Shown in pieces: positions 34,574 through 45,610 of a stretch of DNA of 64,000 nucleotides. Origin of the DNA: Rallus limicola (Eukaryota > Chordata > Aves > Gruiformes > Rallidae). The position numbers were made by a program, and so were the translations under genes. Under the pieces are notes generated by a model that was given only the letters and a program-made list of their open reading frames with translations, was not told where the DNA came from and searched no databases. Positions within the stretch are counted from its first letter, which is position 1. The number at the start of each line of letters is the position of its first letter. The DNA lies in contig JAKCOZ010000011.1 in assembly GCA_022605955.1 (NCBI GenBank), positions 5,647,990-5,711,989 on the forward strand, written 5' to 3'.

Positions 34574-35071
34574 ATTCTCTCCACTTTGATTTGTTGCCAG
34601 GGTCCAGCTTTAGGTGAAAGTGACACAAAGACCTAGAAATACACGGAGAGAGCATGAGGTCATGTTCCTTTCTGTTCCTCAACTCTCCTGACTCTGAGTT
34701 ATGTTACAGCAGTGCAGCTGACACCAGAAGTCAAGACAGTGGGGAGACACCCACTATAAGGTGTGGGTCTGAGTTGGGCAGCTGTGGCCTGTGCCTCATT
34801 GAAGGGGAAAGATCAGTAAATTCACTGACATCTTACATTCTGCACAGTGACATCTAATGCATGAAGAACCATCATAAAACCAAAGAATCCATGTCCATTC
34901 TGTATTCCTTCTGAAGAAGCAAAAATATATACCTGATAAGCGGCAGCTTATTTTTTTGTTGTTGTAATATTATGGCAAGTGAATATCTGAATCTATCCTC
35001 AGAATGAGTCTGAAGGACAGTGTAGTTCTTCTTCTTCAGTTGTCATGTCACAATTTATATAAGGAGCTGTG
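34574..35071. other. Unique non-coding DNA
   Basis: No gene or repeat recognised. Confidence 0.5.
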
Positions 35072-35620
35072 TTGGATTTGCATGTCAAGGTTTTGGTAGT
35101 GGGCGGAGGCATCAGGAGTGTTTTCTGTGAGAAGCTGCTAAAAATGCCAGCCATCTCCAAGGTGGACGTGCTGCATGTCAAAACCAAGCCCATCAGAGAT
35201 AGCCTCTGTGATAATGTATTTACGAAAGGGGAAAAAAATCCCAAGGAACAAACAGGAGCAACTTGAAGCCAGAGAGAGGAGTGAGATGTGAGGGAAACAA
35301 CTCTGCAGCCAGGTCAGTGAAAATGAGGGAGGAGGTCCTCCAGGCACCAGAGCAGACATTCCCCTGCAGCCCCTGGAGAAGACCATGGTGAGACAGGCTG
35401 TCCTGCTGCAGCTCAGGGAGGATAATGATGGAGCAGAGATTCTACCTGAAGCCCATTGAGGACCTCATGCTGGAGTAGGTGGAGGCACCCAAAGAAGGCT
35501 GTGACCCTATGGGAAGTCCATTCTGGTGCAAGTTCCTGGCAGGACCTGAAGTCAATGGAGAGAGGACCTCATACTGGAGCAGGTTTTCTGTAGCTTGTGA
35601 TGGAGAGGTCAGATGCTGCA
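35072..35620 (+). mobile_element. Avian LTR-type repeat fragment
   Basis: I recognise a widespread avian repeat from its phrase order: 'ttgcatgtcaaggttttggt', 'ctgtgagaagctgctaa', 'agccagagagaggagtgaga', 'gtgagggaaacaactctgca', 'ccctgcagcccctggagaag', 'ggaggctgtgaccctatggg', 'cctggcaggacctg', 'actggagcaggttttct'. Full copies, as I recall them, continue into more 'ctggagcag' modules and an AATAAA-type end, like an endogenous-retrovirus LTR. This copy stops near 35620 without that part. It has no coding region and no paired LTR in the window. The repeat identity is fairly secure, but the LTR class is tentative. Confidence 0.6.
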
Positions 35621-35805
35621 CTAAAACAAGGCAAAGGAGTCCCTAAGGCTGACAGCATAAAATGGCTATCAATCAGTGGGATATTGCTTCAGCAGTATCA
35701 ATGAGACCTAGCAGAGACACAAACTTTGCTGGTGGTTCTGATTATCTTGGAGAAAGAGAGATTTTTCTGTGGCAAAGGCAAAAATTATGTGAAAGCAAGG
35801 CTCAA
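35621..35805. other. Unique spacer
   Basis: Lies between the LTR-like fragment and a CR1. No element recognised. Confidence 0.45.
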
Positions 35806-36040
35806 GAACTCCTTGAAAGAGTCCAGTGCAGGGACACCAAGATGATGAAGGGAATGAAACACCTTCCTTATGAGGACAGGCTGAAGGAGGTGGGCGTCTT
35901 TAGCTTGGAGAAGAGGAGACTGAGGGGTGACCTTGTTAATGTTTATAAATATATAAAGGACAAGAGTCAGGAGGACAAAGCCACACTCTAGATGATCTTT
36001 CCAGGTCCCTTACAACTCCTAACATTCTGTGATTCTATGT
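35806..36040 (+). mobile_element. CR1 LINE with internal deletion, sense
   Basis: The 5' part reads as ORF2 (frame 35662-35991: RVQCRDTKMMKGMKHLPYED, EVGVFSLEKRRLRGDLVN, IKDKSQEDKATL). It keeps 'gacaagagtcaggaggacaa' and then jumps directly to the 3' UTR 'tagatgatctttccaggtcc' and the tail 'attctgtgattctatg'. Compared with the 18.0 kb copy, about 230 bases between these points are missing, including the KFF...RLPREVV segment. The junction (near 35990) may share a 2-base microhomology. Confidence 0.92.
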
Positions 36041-37104
36041 GTGATTCAAAGAAAGAAGGATTTTCACTCAGTGAAGGAATCCCATTCACCTAAGACCTTT
36101 GATAAGGCTACAGCATTACAAACCGCTGGTGTTAGAAGTGATACATGGGTCAAAAACAGTGGTTCAGCGATACTACTAACATTGGGACATTTGATTCTGA
36201 GCTGAAAAGCCATATAGCAGCGATAAGGTCTCATGGCCATCTGTTCATTCAGTTGCATTTGCCTATTACTAATCAGTATGATGTTTGTTTTCTTTTTTCT
36301 TGCCCCTGCAAATGTAGATGCATTTGTAGATCCCCTCAGAACTGAGATGCAAGGGGTTGTCTCGTTTCCTGTAGGGAAACGTTTTCAGTGGAGATCCTAT
36401 GGAATAAATTATACCCTTATTTTCTATGTACCTTCTGGCCACTGAATGAGATGTGTCCAACTCATTGAACTCCAGTGGATTTGGTTAGAAACAACTGAAG
36501 GGAGAATAAGCAATTTTATTGACTGCATAGGAAGTGAGAGTCAACTGACTTGGACTTACCTATATTTGTTCTGCAAGCCTACAAAGACTGAGAGTCAGAA
36601 CCTCTGAATGCACAGGAGTAGGCATGCAAACTAAGAAAATTCCATTTCCCATTAGCTTTTCAGTATATGAATCACACAATGGAACAAAAATATCTGCCTC
36701 TGAATCAGCTGAAAGGATGTAATTGTACCTCCAAAGACATCTGAGCAAGGAGGTGCTGTGAATCCAGGATGCCAAATATAGAAGAAGACCAGATTGCACA
36801 AGAATTTAGGTTAAATCCAGTTAAATGGACATTACCACAACATCAGAGCTCTCCATCTTCCAGTTCTCTGATTCAAGTCAGTAATCAGGTTTGCATGGTA
36901 CTAAATTTACAAAAGAAAATTCAGCAAGTACCCTTGTAATCAGTGCCCAATTTTAAGCATCCCTATATTTATGTGCAACAGCAGCATGGTGTTTCCAGGT
37001 AAAGCTTAACAGTATCTGTAAGAACATGAGAAAATGCTCAGCAAAGCGAGGCAATTAGAGACAGTAGCAAAGAAGGAGGGAAATTAAAGGTTTGGTGTTT
37101 GTTT
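36041..37104. other. Unique non-coding DNA
   Basis: No gene or repeat recognised. Short overlapping frames at 36064-36460 are not called. Confidence 0.5.
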
Positions 37105-37121
37105 TGGTTTGGTTTGGTTTT
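37105..37121. repeat. (GGTTT)n microsatellite
   Basis: Three to four GGTTT units followed by a T-run. Confidence 0.75.
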
Positions 37122-37242
37122 TTTCCTCCTGTTCTTTTTGGTGTATTAGTCTTCAACCATAAAAAATAATAGGGAAATTCCTGCTCTCAGGGAATTTTTA
37201 TGGAGAAATCTGAACATGGTCTTGAAAGAAACTCCAAGTTTC

Positions 37243-37271
37243 CAAAAAAAAAAAAAAAAGGAAAAAAAAAG
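37243..37271. repeat. A-rich homopolymer tract
   Basis: A17 followed by GG and A9. Confidence 0.85.
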
Positions 37272-39799
37272 AGAAACCTGAGAAGTTCAAGAGCTGTAAA
37301 TCAACAGGAGTTGATGACCTTCACCCAAGGGTATGGAAGGAAATTAAGTGTGAAATAGCAGAGATCTGAGTTTATGCAATAAGGGACCATTCCAAGAGCC
37401 ACTGAAATCAATGGAAAGACTCTCTGTACTTCTCTGAAAACCAGATCAGACCTTCCCAAATTAATTCAAGAAAAAAAAGAGTACTCACAGGAAGGTGTTC
37501 ATCACCCTTTCAGGTCAGATGTGGGAAGAATGTTGGGGTGAGGAGGGCTTTATCAGCAGGAACAGCCAGGTCAGGAGCAACCCAGACTGTATGGAAAGCT
37601 CTCTGTAATTACAAAGTTCCATCTCAGCCAGTGCAATGTAGCTCTGCGGGAGTTGGCCCCACAATATTGGGAATGGCATGTGACACTAGGAGCATCAAGC
37701 CAAATCCTGCCACCCACAGGAGGTGGTAAATGCTCTCAGGATCTGGCCCATCTCAGTGGCACCACTGTGTTTGCATGACTACAGGCTCTTGCAGCTGGGC
37801 TTAGCTCCCTGGCTTGCTAGATGTAGTACATCTGAAAGCTGCTCTTTCTTCCCCCAAATCACTGCTGGCAATCGTTTGTCATAGCTAAGGACAACATCTC
37901 CTGCTGCTTGGCGATAGGGCTCCTGCACAGACGATGCCTTATGGAAAACTTCAAGTTTCCAAAACAGCATGAGTGCGGAGCACCGGCCAGGCTTCCCTTT
38001 TCAGTCAGTGAGAAGCAAACACACCCAGCTGCCAAGGATTTTACTTTATTGTCATTTAAGTTGGCTCTTTCTGCACAAGTCGCTGGCGGTCTCACAGTAG
38101 CAGGAGTTGAGTAATAATAGTATTTCCAGTATGCTCACCTCTGAGCAATGCTTCAGAGGGGAGACTGCTGGGAGAACAGGATAGGGATGGTTTGTATTGG
38201 CTGTTCCTTCTCTCTTTCTCATCAGAGTCTGATTCAAACTAGCATCAAACTACAAACTCCATCACTCACGTCCCCCCCTGCAGATTTTCCATGTTGGCTC
38301 CTCAGCAAGTGGGATGGGACTACCATTCATCAGTCCTTGGAGGTGCTGAGAGGGTCCTCTCCATCTTGGAAACTCTGAACCAAAGTCATCCACCAGCTTT
38401 TCAACAGTGCCATGGCTTTACTACAAAGGGCCTGGGGTTTGATATATTTTTCCCTGAGAAGATTTCTCCAGGAATTTTGTGAAACCTGGGCTCACTGGGC
38501 TTCACCCAGCTAAATACAGGACTCCTCATACTCAGAGAAACACAAAACAAATCAAGGAAATTTTCTGGAAGCAGGCTGATGTCACAGGGCTCCAAAATCC
38601 CCCCCCAAAGTCATGAACACACCATCTAAAACAACCTCTAAATGCAATGTTCGTATAGTCCCTGGCTGCAGAGATAGTGTTCTTCATTTGCTTCTTTGAT
38701 GATGTGAAGACATCCTCCCTTATCCCTATCCCCTTGTTTATGACCAGCATCCTGATTTCTGAACTACTCCTTTTTCTAACTTGACTGGCAAAGCAGAGGT
38801 GTTCCAGCTCTGCTGCTGCATGACTTTGCCTCCACCTGAGACAGCAGAAGCTGCAGTCTGTGGTGCTTCACGGAGCCCTTTGAAAGCAGATCCCTACTTG
38901 TAGTGCTTACTTGGCCTTGCTTTCTTTGATTCAAAAGCCGACCATTGTTTTGTGGCTGGTCTCTGATTGATCCTGGCAAGAAGAGGCATCAACTAGCTTT
39001 GCCTGCAATGCCACAGAGCAGGAAAGGAGCAGCCAAGTAAATGCATACAAGAAATAGAGCTGTGGGGAAAGGAGAGCAAAGGCAGGAGGTAACTGTGTAA
39101 ATGTATTGCCCACTGAAGGAAATGAAGACTAATGAAAGAGTCCTACCTGGAAGTAACAGTCATTGTGTGGATTATCAGGGGATGTCTGGAGGAGGCTGTG
39201 CTTTGTAAAGGGATGACCTCAGCTGTTTGGAGCTGCAGTGCTGCATTCAGGGATGCAGTCTGAGAGCTGGTAGTGATTTAGTGTTTCCATTTTCTGACTT
39301 TCCTGGGGGCTGAGAGACTCTACTTAGAATTAATGCAAGTTGTCTGTATTTAGTTGCCTAGACTGTTCTAAGAAGAAAAAAGAAAAAGAGGTGTTTCTTA
39401 AGATAAATAATACTTCAGTCAATGCCTGCATGGTACTGACTAGACTTCGACACAACTTGTTGAAGAGAACCAAGAGATAAGGATGGAGTTCTCATCATTG
39501 CTGTCCAAATTTTTTCTTTTGTGGCTGACAATAGTTTTATGTGATAGTGGAATGAAAGATTGGCTATTGCTTTCTTAGTTTGGTGATGGTTTTCTACTTC
39601 ATAATAAAAAAAAGGCAATGAAAATTTACACCAATAGGCATGGTCTTACAGTTTCTGGGATTTTTTGGACAAAGTTGGTGGGCCTGTGTGATAGGACAGA
39701 AGCAGAGACTGTGAAGCCCATTTGGAATTGGGATATCTTACCTGTTTTTCACTCAAAAACCCTATCTGAGATCCAATATTCAAAATCCTTCCTTCTTCT
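37272..39799. other. Unique non-coding DNA
   Basis: About 2.5 kb with no recognised repeat. All open frames are below 83 codons and overlap on opposite strands. A C-run lies near 38598-38605. Confidence 0.5.
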
Positions 39800-39990
39800 G
39801 GTGGTATGATCCTGGCACAGGGTGCCTAGAGAAGCTGTGGCTGCCCCTGCATCCCTGACAGGGTTCAAGGCCAGGTTGGATGGGGTTTTAGGCACCCTGG
39901 GCTAGTGGAGGGTGTCCCTGCCCATGGCAGGGGGTAGGAACAAGATGGGTTTTAAGGTGCCTTCCACCCCAATCTGTGATTCTGTGATTC
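39800..39990 (+). mobile_element. CR1 3' end, sense
   Basis: A copy limited to the last 190 bases: 'gatcctggcacagggtgcct', 'gttcaaggccaggttggatg', 'gggctagtggagggtgtccc', 'tgcccatggcagggggtagg' and the tail 'tctgtgattctgtgattc'. It belongs with the 34.1 and 60.3 kb copies. Confidence 0.93.
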
Positions 39991-40677
39991 CCAGCAGTGA
40001 TACAGCCACGGTTCTTAGGAACCCAGTTCTGGGACCGGACTTCAGAGTCAGGTGCCTTTCAGAAAGCAGATAATTAACCAGGCAGGAATAGGAGGCACAT
40101 ACCTGAATTGTGAGGGAGAGCCTACCCACCAGCACAAAACACTGAAACATGGCATAGGGTAAAATTATGTCTCTGAAGACTGGGCTCTCGACAGACTCCA
40201 GAGTTAAGAACTTCTGTGAACCTGAGAATGAATTCTCCAGTTGCCTTCCTGCCTGTACCTGAGGAGACATCATTCCAGATATGTCCTGTTTTTCTGCCCA
40301 GAAGGTCTGTCTAGTAGAATGGAGGATCGTGTCCATCTCTGCAGTGTGGTGTTGAATCTGCAGCAGTATGGCACCTGCCTTAATCCCTGGATCATAATGG
40401 AGAGTGGAGTGCAGTATGCAACTGGTGGTTTGATGCTTCATCTGAGAAATGGGATACCTATGTATATCTACCACCTTAGTCTTTACAGCTTCAAACCCAC
40501 CCATCTCAACTTCCAGAACAAAGCCCCAAACAGACTGTCATCTAAACCACACAATAGAGATGGATCAGACTCAGAGGAAGAGGGGAAGGCTTGTCCTTTG
40601 GGCTCCCCTATGACAGACAGCCCAAGATTTCAACACTAGCTCTTCTTGCACTAAAGAGCTATTCAAAATCAAACAGA
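39991..40677. other. Unique DNA with a long antisense frame
   Basis: The longest open frame in the window (200 codons, 40504 to 39902, minus strand) covers most of this block and ends inside the CR1. A 132-codon plus frame overlaps it (40241-40639). I see no domain, signal peptide or splice signals that support either. The block may be old transposon DNA, as it directly precedes a pair of direct repeats, but I cannot assign it. Confidence 0.35.
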
Positions 40678-40777
40678 GAGCTTTCCAGGTGGGACAGCCC
40701 CCAGATAGACCCACCAAGATCAAATACATATAGACAGCTTTCCAGACAGGACACCCCTGGATAGACCTACCAAGAAG
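40678..40777. repeat. Imperfect 41-bp direct repeat pair
   Basis: Copy one at 40679-40720 and copy two at 40736-40777 share the order 'agctttccag', 'gggacag / aggacac', 'gatagac' and 'c(c/t)accaaga', at roughly four-fifths identity, with a 57-58 base period. They form a short tandem array or the remains of an LTR-like direct repeat region. Confidence 0.75.
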
Positions 40778-41312
40778 ACTTCCCCAAAGCCAAGGTCTTC
40801 AGGATTGCAGGGTGTGTAGCTGTAGGGCAGGGAGTGATGCCAAAACTTCCAGACAGTGTCTCCTGGAGCCAAGAGCCTGGAAGAGTAGATATAATCTGGG
40901 CTCAGCTCCCAGGTCCACAGCAGGGAGCCTGGAAGCTCAGAGAAGCCTGGCTAGAGCCAGAGCTCTCCAAGCATGCTGGTACCCTGCTACAAGGCTGAGA
41001 CTCAGTACCTAGGCAAGGGGAACACTCTCTAAGTTTGGGGAAATGAAGCCCAAAGGTAAGCTGTCCTCTTCTGGACCTAGGTGAACTCATGCATGAGCTA
41101 GGAAATGGCATGCCAGCAGAATGGTGACTGTAGTAGCAGGGCTTCAAGTGACCTTTTTTCCTAGCACGTGCTGGAACAAGGAAAATGTCTGTGTCAAAAG
41201 AGTCCATTTCTTTTCAGAGCCATCAAGATTTGTGAGTCTTACATGCAGAAATTTATTAGATATTCAAAATAATTTTTGGTTTATAGCCAGCATAGCCGGA
41301 AATAAGATTTTA
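40778..41312. other. Unique non-coding DNA
   Basis: Somewhat GC-richer at 40800-41010. No gene recognised. Confidence 0.45.
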
Positions 41313-41329
41313 AAAATAAATAAATAAAA
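41313..41329. repeat. (AAAT)n microsatellite
   Basis: About four AAAT units. Confidence 0.85.
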
Positions 41330-41690
41330 GATGGAATGGGAAAAGAGGAAAAATACAATCCCTAAAATTCCTAAGCAATACCTTTTGCCAGAACAGTATC
41401 TACTCTCGGCACAGATGGAAGGAATTGACTAATTTTAACAAAGCCCTTTTTTTTAGCTGTATGTTTCTAAATGAACTGATACAGTACTCCAAAGATGTGT
41501 GGGCTAGGTTCCTTACCGGTGTGTGTGAGTGCAGTTCCACTGACTTCTGGCAGGATTTCCCCAAAGCAAGTTATTCAAGAACGAGTGCAAAGCCCATCAG
41601 TTAAATTATTCACAACTACAGTCCCTGCTTTATTAGACTGTTTAAAAAAAAAAAGAGAGAGAATAATTTATTTTAACTAATCACAAATTC
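41330..41690. other. Unique non-coding DNA
   Basis: No element recognised, apart from an A-run near 41643-41652. Confidence 0.5.
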
Positions 41691-42070
41691 AAATCACTTC
41701 GCTGGAAAATGATATGCAAACAGCTCTAGTCAGCCTTAATGAGGTTTGGGAGGAGAGCCAGGCATTGATTTGGCCTCTCGGAGCTCTGATAGCATGCTGG
41801 CCACTGTGAGATGGTTACAGGAGTCAGGGATGCAGCATGCTGGTTTGTTCACAAATCCCTGCCAGCCGAGGAGACAGATGCCTTTTTGGACTAACAACCA
41901 CCGAACTCAGATGCACAGAGGAGTGTTTATTCACTTGTCTGTGGCTCTGCTGCTCAGCGGATGTGTTCACACTCTCTCTGCTTGTTTTATTAAATCTGAC
42001 ACGTTGTTGTGCAGACACTGTGCTCCGTGTGCCACAAAAAAGTGGCTTTCAGATAAGGTGAGTTCTTCCC
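41691..42070. other. Candidate conserved non-coding element
   Basis: A repeat-free block with a POU-like ATATGCAAAC core (about 41711), a CAGCCTTAATGAGG homeodomain-type core (about 41732) and scattered CpGs. Frames on both strands (41746-42075 plus, 41824-42018 minus) overlap and lack domains. Conservation was not tested. Confidence 0.3.
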
Positions 42071-42309
42071 GCTAGGCTCTATGGAAATTTGGTAACTCTT
42101 CCCTCCTCCCAGCACAGAGGGAGTAATAATAGTGACTAATGCAAGATGCAACCAGTCTCCCTTTCATGTTTTTTTCTGTTTGGAAGTTTTTCCTTCCTAT
42201 TCTTTGACAGATCTTGACCTCAATGAAAAATTACATCTTTAATAGAAGCATAGGTTCCACTAGCAGAAAAGAAAGGAGATCTTGTGAGACAAGCATGATA
42301 TTAGGAGGC
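42071..42309. other. Unique non-coding DNA
   Basis: No element recognised. Confidence 0.5.
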
Positions 42310-42440
42310 AAGAGATGTTAGATTAGGTTCTGGCTCTCCAACAGTCTGCCTGTATGATCCCTAACAATTCATCTGATACCTCTGTGCTTCTGTTCTCCTG
42401 GTAAATGAGAAAAACAAATCACAGACTTCCTTCCTTTCTT
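42310..42440 (+). repeat. MIR-like SINE fragment
   Basis: Plus strand 'gattaggttctggctctcca', 'acagtctgcctgtatgatcc', 'cctctgtgcttctgttctcc', 'tggtaaatgagaaaaac', 'cttccttcc'. This matches the MIR-type order: ttccagctctgcc, cctgtgtgacc, cctctgtgcctcagtttcc, gtaaaatgggga, and an ending of the type acctacctcat. With the 14.6 kb copy it is the clearest of the MIR-like fragments. Confidence 0.68.
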
Positions 42441-43640
42441 GATTTTGTTTTAGCCTGAAAGACTCTTTTGGAAGCAGCCAGAGTCTCCTATTTCACACAG
42501 ATACAGAACCTTCCATAACAGGTTGCAAACTCAGAGAAGATTCCTAAGTGCTACTGTAATAATGAGTCATTTATCGCCCAACTCCCTTAACAGGTTATTG
42601 CAGATAATAAATAAGGGTAAAACTGACCTTTAATGAAAGCTGAATTTTTTTTTTAAGATTTAAAAATCAAAGGATGCCAGGACAAGAATGTCAATTCAGC
42701 TCCCTACAGAACAAAAGACAATTATCTCCACTTTAGAGAATGAAAACTGAACAGGAAGAATAAGTGGTAGTTTCCCAGTTCCCAATTCCCAGTGGAATTT
42801 CTGGGAATTAAATATAAATCTCTGTTACAGGGCTCTTGCTAACTGGTTTCTTCTTTGTATTTCAAAACAAAAAAAAAGACAAATAATTCCCCTAGGTTCC
42901 CAGAAAAGTCAGAATGAGAGAGTGATTTTTTTTCCCAGTCCCTCAATTATTTTTTTGTTGAGAAATATTTATAAATTCTAAAATTAGTCAATCCCATGTC
43001 ATTTCTGGGTTAAGAAAATGCTTATGTATCAACCACAGACCTACTCTTCTCCTATTACTAAATGAGATTGCAAAAAAAAAGAAATGCAGTTTAAAATCCC
43101 TTACCTCATAGGAAACCATGTGCATACTTCAATGCATGTGTATACATATACTGATATATATTCTCTAACTTTGAATTGCAAATATTTGTGAAGCCCACAA
43201 AACGCTGTAAATTAGCACAGCTTTAGCACTCCTTCCAAAGACATGAATAACCCTTACAGAATAATATACATGAATCTTGCCTGTATGTTTAGACTTCTCC
43301 TGTATATTAATTTCCTGAATAGGGCATCATCTCTGTCAGAGTCACAAAGCATCTTTTACACTGCTAGGTTCCACCACGTGCAATACTATCATGTGGTCAG
43401 GAACTATGAATTTTTTAGGTACCATTCAGGGGGCATTTTATATGCATATTTCATGAGAGGAGGGGGTGGGAATAATATTTTTGGCAGACACTTGCCAGGA
43501 TATGGATGGGATTCAGGAGAAGATGGCTTTTCATATAAGTAGTCAACTCCACTCAATTTAAACCATGGCTCTTGGGAAACATTTAAAACACAGAGCTTAA
43601 ATGGAGCTGCACTGTAAGCAGTACAGAGCAAACTGTCCAG
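42441..43640. other. Unique AT-rich DNA
   Basis: No gene or interspersed repeat recognised. A perfect 9-base inverted repeat lies at 42784-42792 and 42801-42809 and contains a STAT-type TTCTGGGAA. The 99-codon frame 43243-43542 has no known domain. Confidence 0.5.
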
Positions 43641-43658
43641 TGTGTGTGTGTGTGTGTG
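43641..43658. repeat. (TG)9 microsatellite
   Basis: An uninterrupted TG run of nine units. Confidence 0.92.
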
Positions 43659-44062
43659 TATAGCCAGATGCTCAAGGTCAAACACACAGAGCTAGCCATT
43701 TGGGGACTGCAATCATGAAGCAGTTTGCTGAGACAAGTGGCTGTTCAGAGCTGCTTGCCCCTGAGAGGCTGCTTGATACTACAAGTTGAGTTGGGATGAA
43801 TGATGGGATCCAAGTCAGTGCAGTAGTGCCAGTGATGAGGCACATCTTCGAAGCTCAGGCAGCAGATGCAGAGAAAATAACAGTGCAAGTTGCTCAGGGA
43901 TTAAAGTGTAAAGCCAGCTATCTTTGCACAGCTGCTCAGGACCTATCACACTGGGACATCTTACTTCCCAGTGAACTACAAAGCCCTGGTCTTTACAAAT
44001 GTTGCTACGTGCTTGGGCACAAGTGCAAGAATCCTTTTGTGCCAGCACCTTGTGAGCAAAAT
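43659..44062. other. Unique non-coding DNA
   Basis: Overlapping plus and minus frames at 43796-44135 are not called. Confidence 0.5.
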
Positions 44063-44075
44063 TGTGTGTGTGTGT
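44063..44075. repeat. Short (TG)6 run
   Basis: Six TG units. Confidence 0.85.
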
Positions 44076-45419
44076 AAAAAACTTAGTAAAATTGTCTAGA
44101 TGCTCATCACTAGCACTTTGGAGTACCTGGTGCATAGGATCAGGCCATCAGGATTTGGGGATGGCACTGAGTGCACCAAACAAGAAAGCAAATTAGTATT
44201 CCTAAAGTAGTCAGTGGAAACCAGATGGATGGAAAGGCAAATGCATCACTCAAAAATGGAAGGAATGACTCCTCAGGATGCTACAATGCTACAGGAATCC
44301 TCATAACCAGATCCACCTGAGCTCCACTGGGGTCTTGTCCAGACAGCTTCCTATCCTGCCCTAAGATCTTGGCTTTTGGCCTGGCCCTGCATAGATTCAT
44401 CCTTGCTTTTTAGACCATTTATTATGAAAACAAAAGACAGAAAGGAATGAAAACAGATTGCCAGTCTGAATACATTGCTAACAGATTTTGGAAATAAGTA
44501 ATCTGAATATGGTTCCAAAGCCCGTATTCACCCTGCCTAGCTTTAGGCACACAGCGGAGCCACAAAAATTAGTAGCATAATTGCCTTCAGCTCCTCTATA
44601 ATCAGAGTAAAGACACAAGCACTTACAGAGGCCATATGTCTCTTAACTGGCCTGGATTTTTTTTTCTCTTCATTAAGTGTAGTAGAGGATTTCTGTCCTT
44701 CTGTGATCATTGATGATTTCAGCCTTCAGCTTCCTGCCCGAAAGTCCATCTTGGATGCTCTGGGATAAAACTCTTTCAGATTTTCTCTCTCAAAAACTTG
44801 TATTTATTTTCACTTTTTCTTAAATCATACTATTTGTTACTCCATGAATGGTCTGTATCTAACTCTTTTCTAATTCCATTTGTGCAAATCCAGTTTAACC
44901 CCTCTTATCAAGTTCAACTGCTTTTTCTGTGAGGGACAGTCATGGTTTAGCAAATCTATCTGGTTGATTTTCCAGAAAGAACTGGGAATTTGAAACTCTT
45001 CACCGGTATAAAGCCAAAAAAACTTCAGATCAGCCACATACGCTGACTTTGTGGGGCAGCTTTTCACAAATTTGCTTTCTAAAGATGGTGAAAGCAAGTT
45101 CATGAGCAGAGAACAGCTAAGTGTACCATTAAAAGTGGTTGCTAAGATTAGTCCTGTACCACTTCAGTTTGCTGGCGAGCCCTCCCAACAGCTCCTTCTG
45201 GGAGCAGTCAGAAACCAGAAAGCATCTGCCTTGGGACCAGTCAGTCATGCCTGCATCCGTTCCTGGCGCCTGTCCTGCTGAGCAAGGGGGCTTGTCTTCA
45301 CTAATTTCATGATGTCACCATTAGAAGAGTGGGAAGCAATATTTCCATGAATAATAATATACCATGAAGGGCAATCAGTGCTCAAGAACAGCGTCCTTGA
45401 TCATCGGCCAGCCAAGCAA
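44076..45419. other. Unique non-coding DNA
   Basis: No gene or repeat recognised. Confidence 0.5.
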
Positions 45420-45610
45420 CCTGAAGAGCTCGCCTCCTCATTGCACAGGGAAACGAGTTATTGATTTGCACATTGTTACAGAGGGCAGTTCTTAATCATA
45501 ATTAGGCCACTGTGAAAAGTCAAAGCATTCAAATCATGTGAAGGCTTTCACCATTGCAATCTGGCATCCATATGTTCAATGGCAACGCAAGCAGACTGCT
45601 TTAATTTTTC
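45420..45610. other. Candidate conserved non-coding element
   Basis: A repeat-free block dense in AT-rich cores: GAGTTATTGATTTGCACATT (45453-45472), TTAATCATAATTAGG (45493-45507), CAAATCATGTGAAGG (about 45531). CpGs survive around an 'ggcaacgcaag' phrase (about 45581). No open frame of note. The texture is that of a developmental enhancer, but this is inference. Confidence 0.38.

Noticed and set aside
34937..34950. 14-base string whose reverse complement recurs near 63496
   Set aside because: Several 14-base matches are expected by chance in 64 kb, and no longer homology surrounds them.
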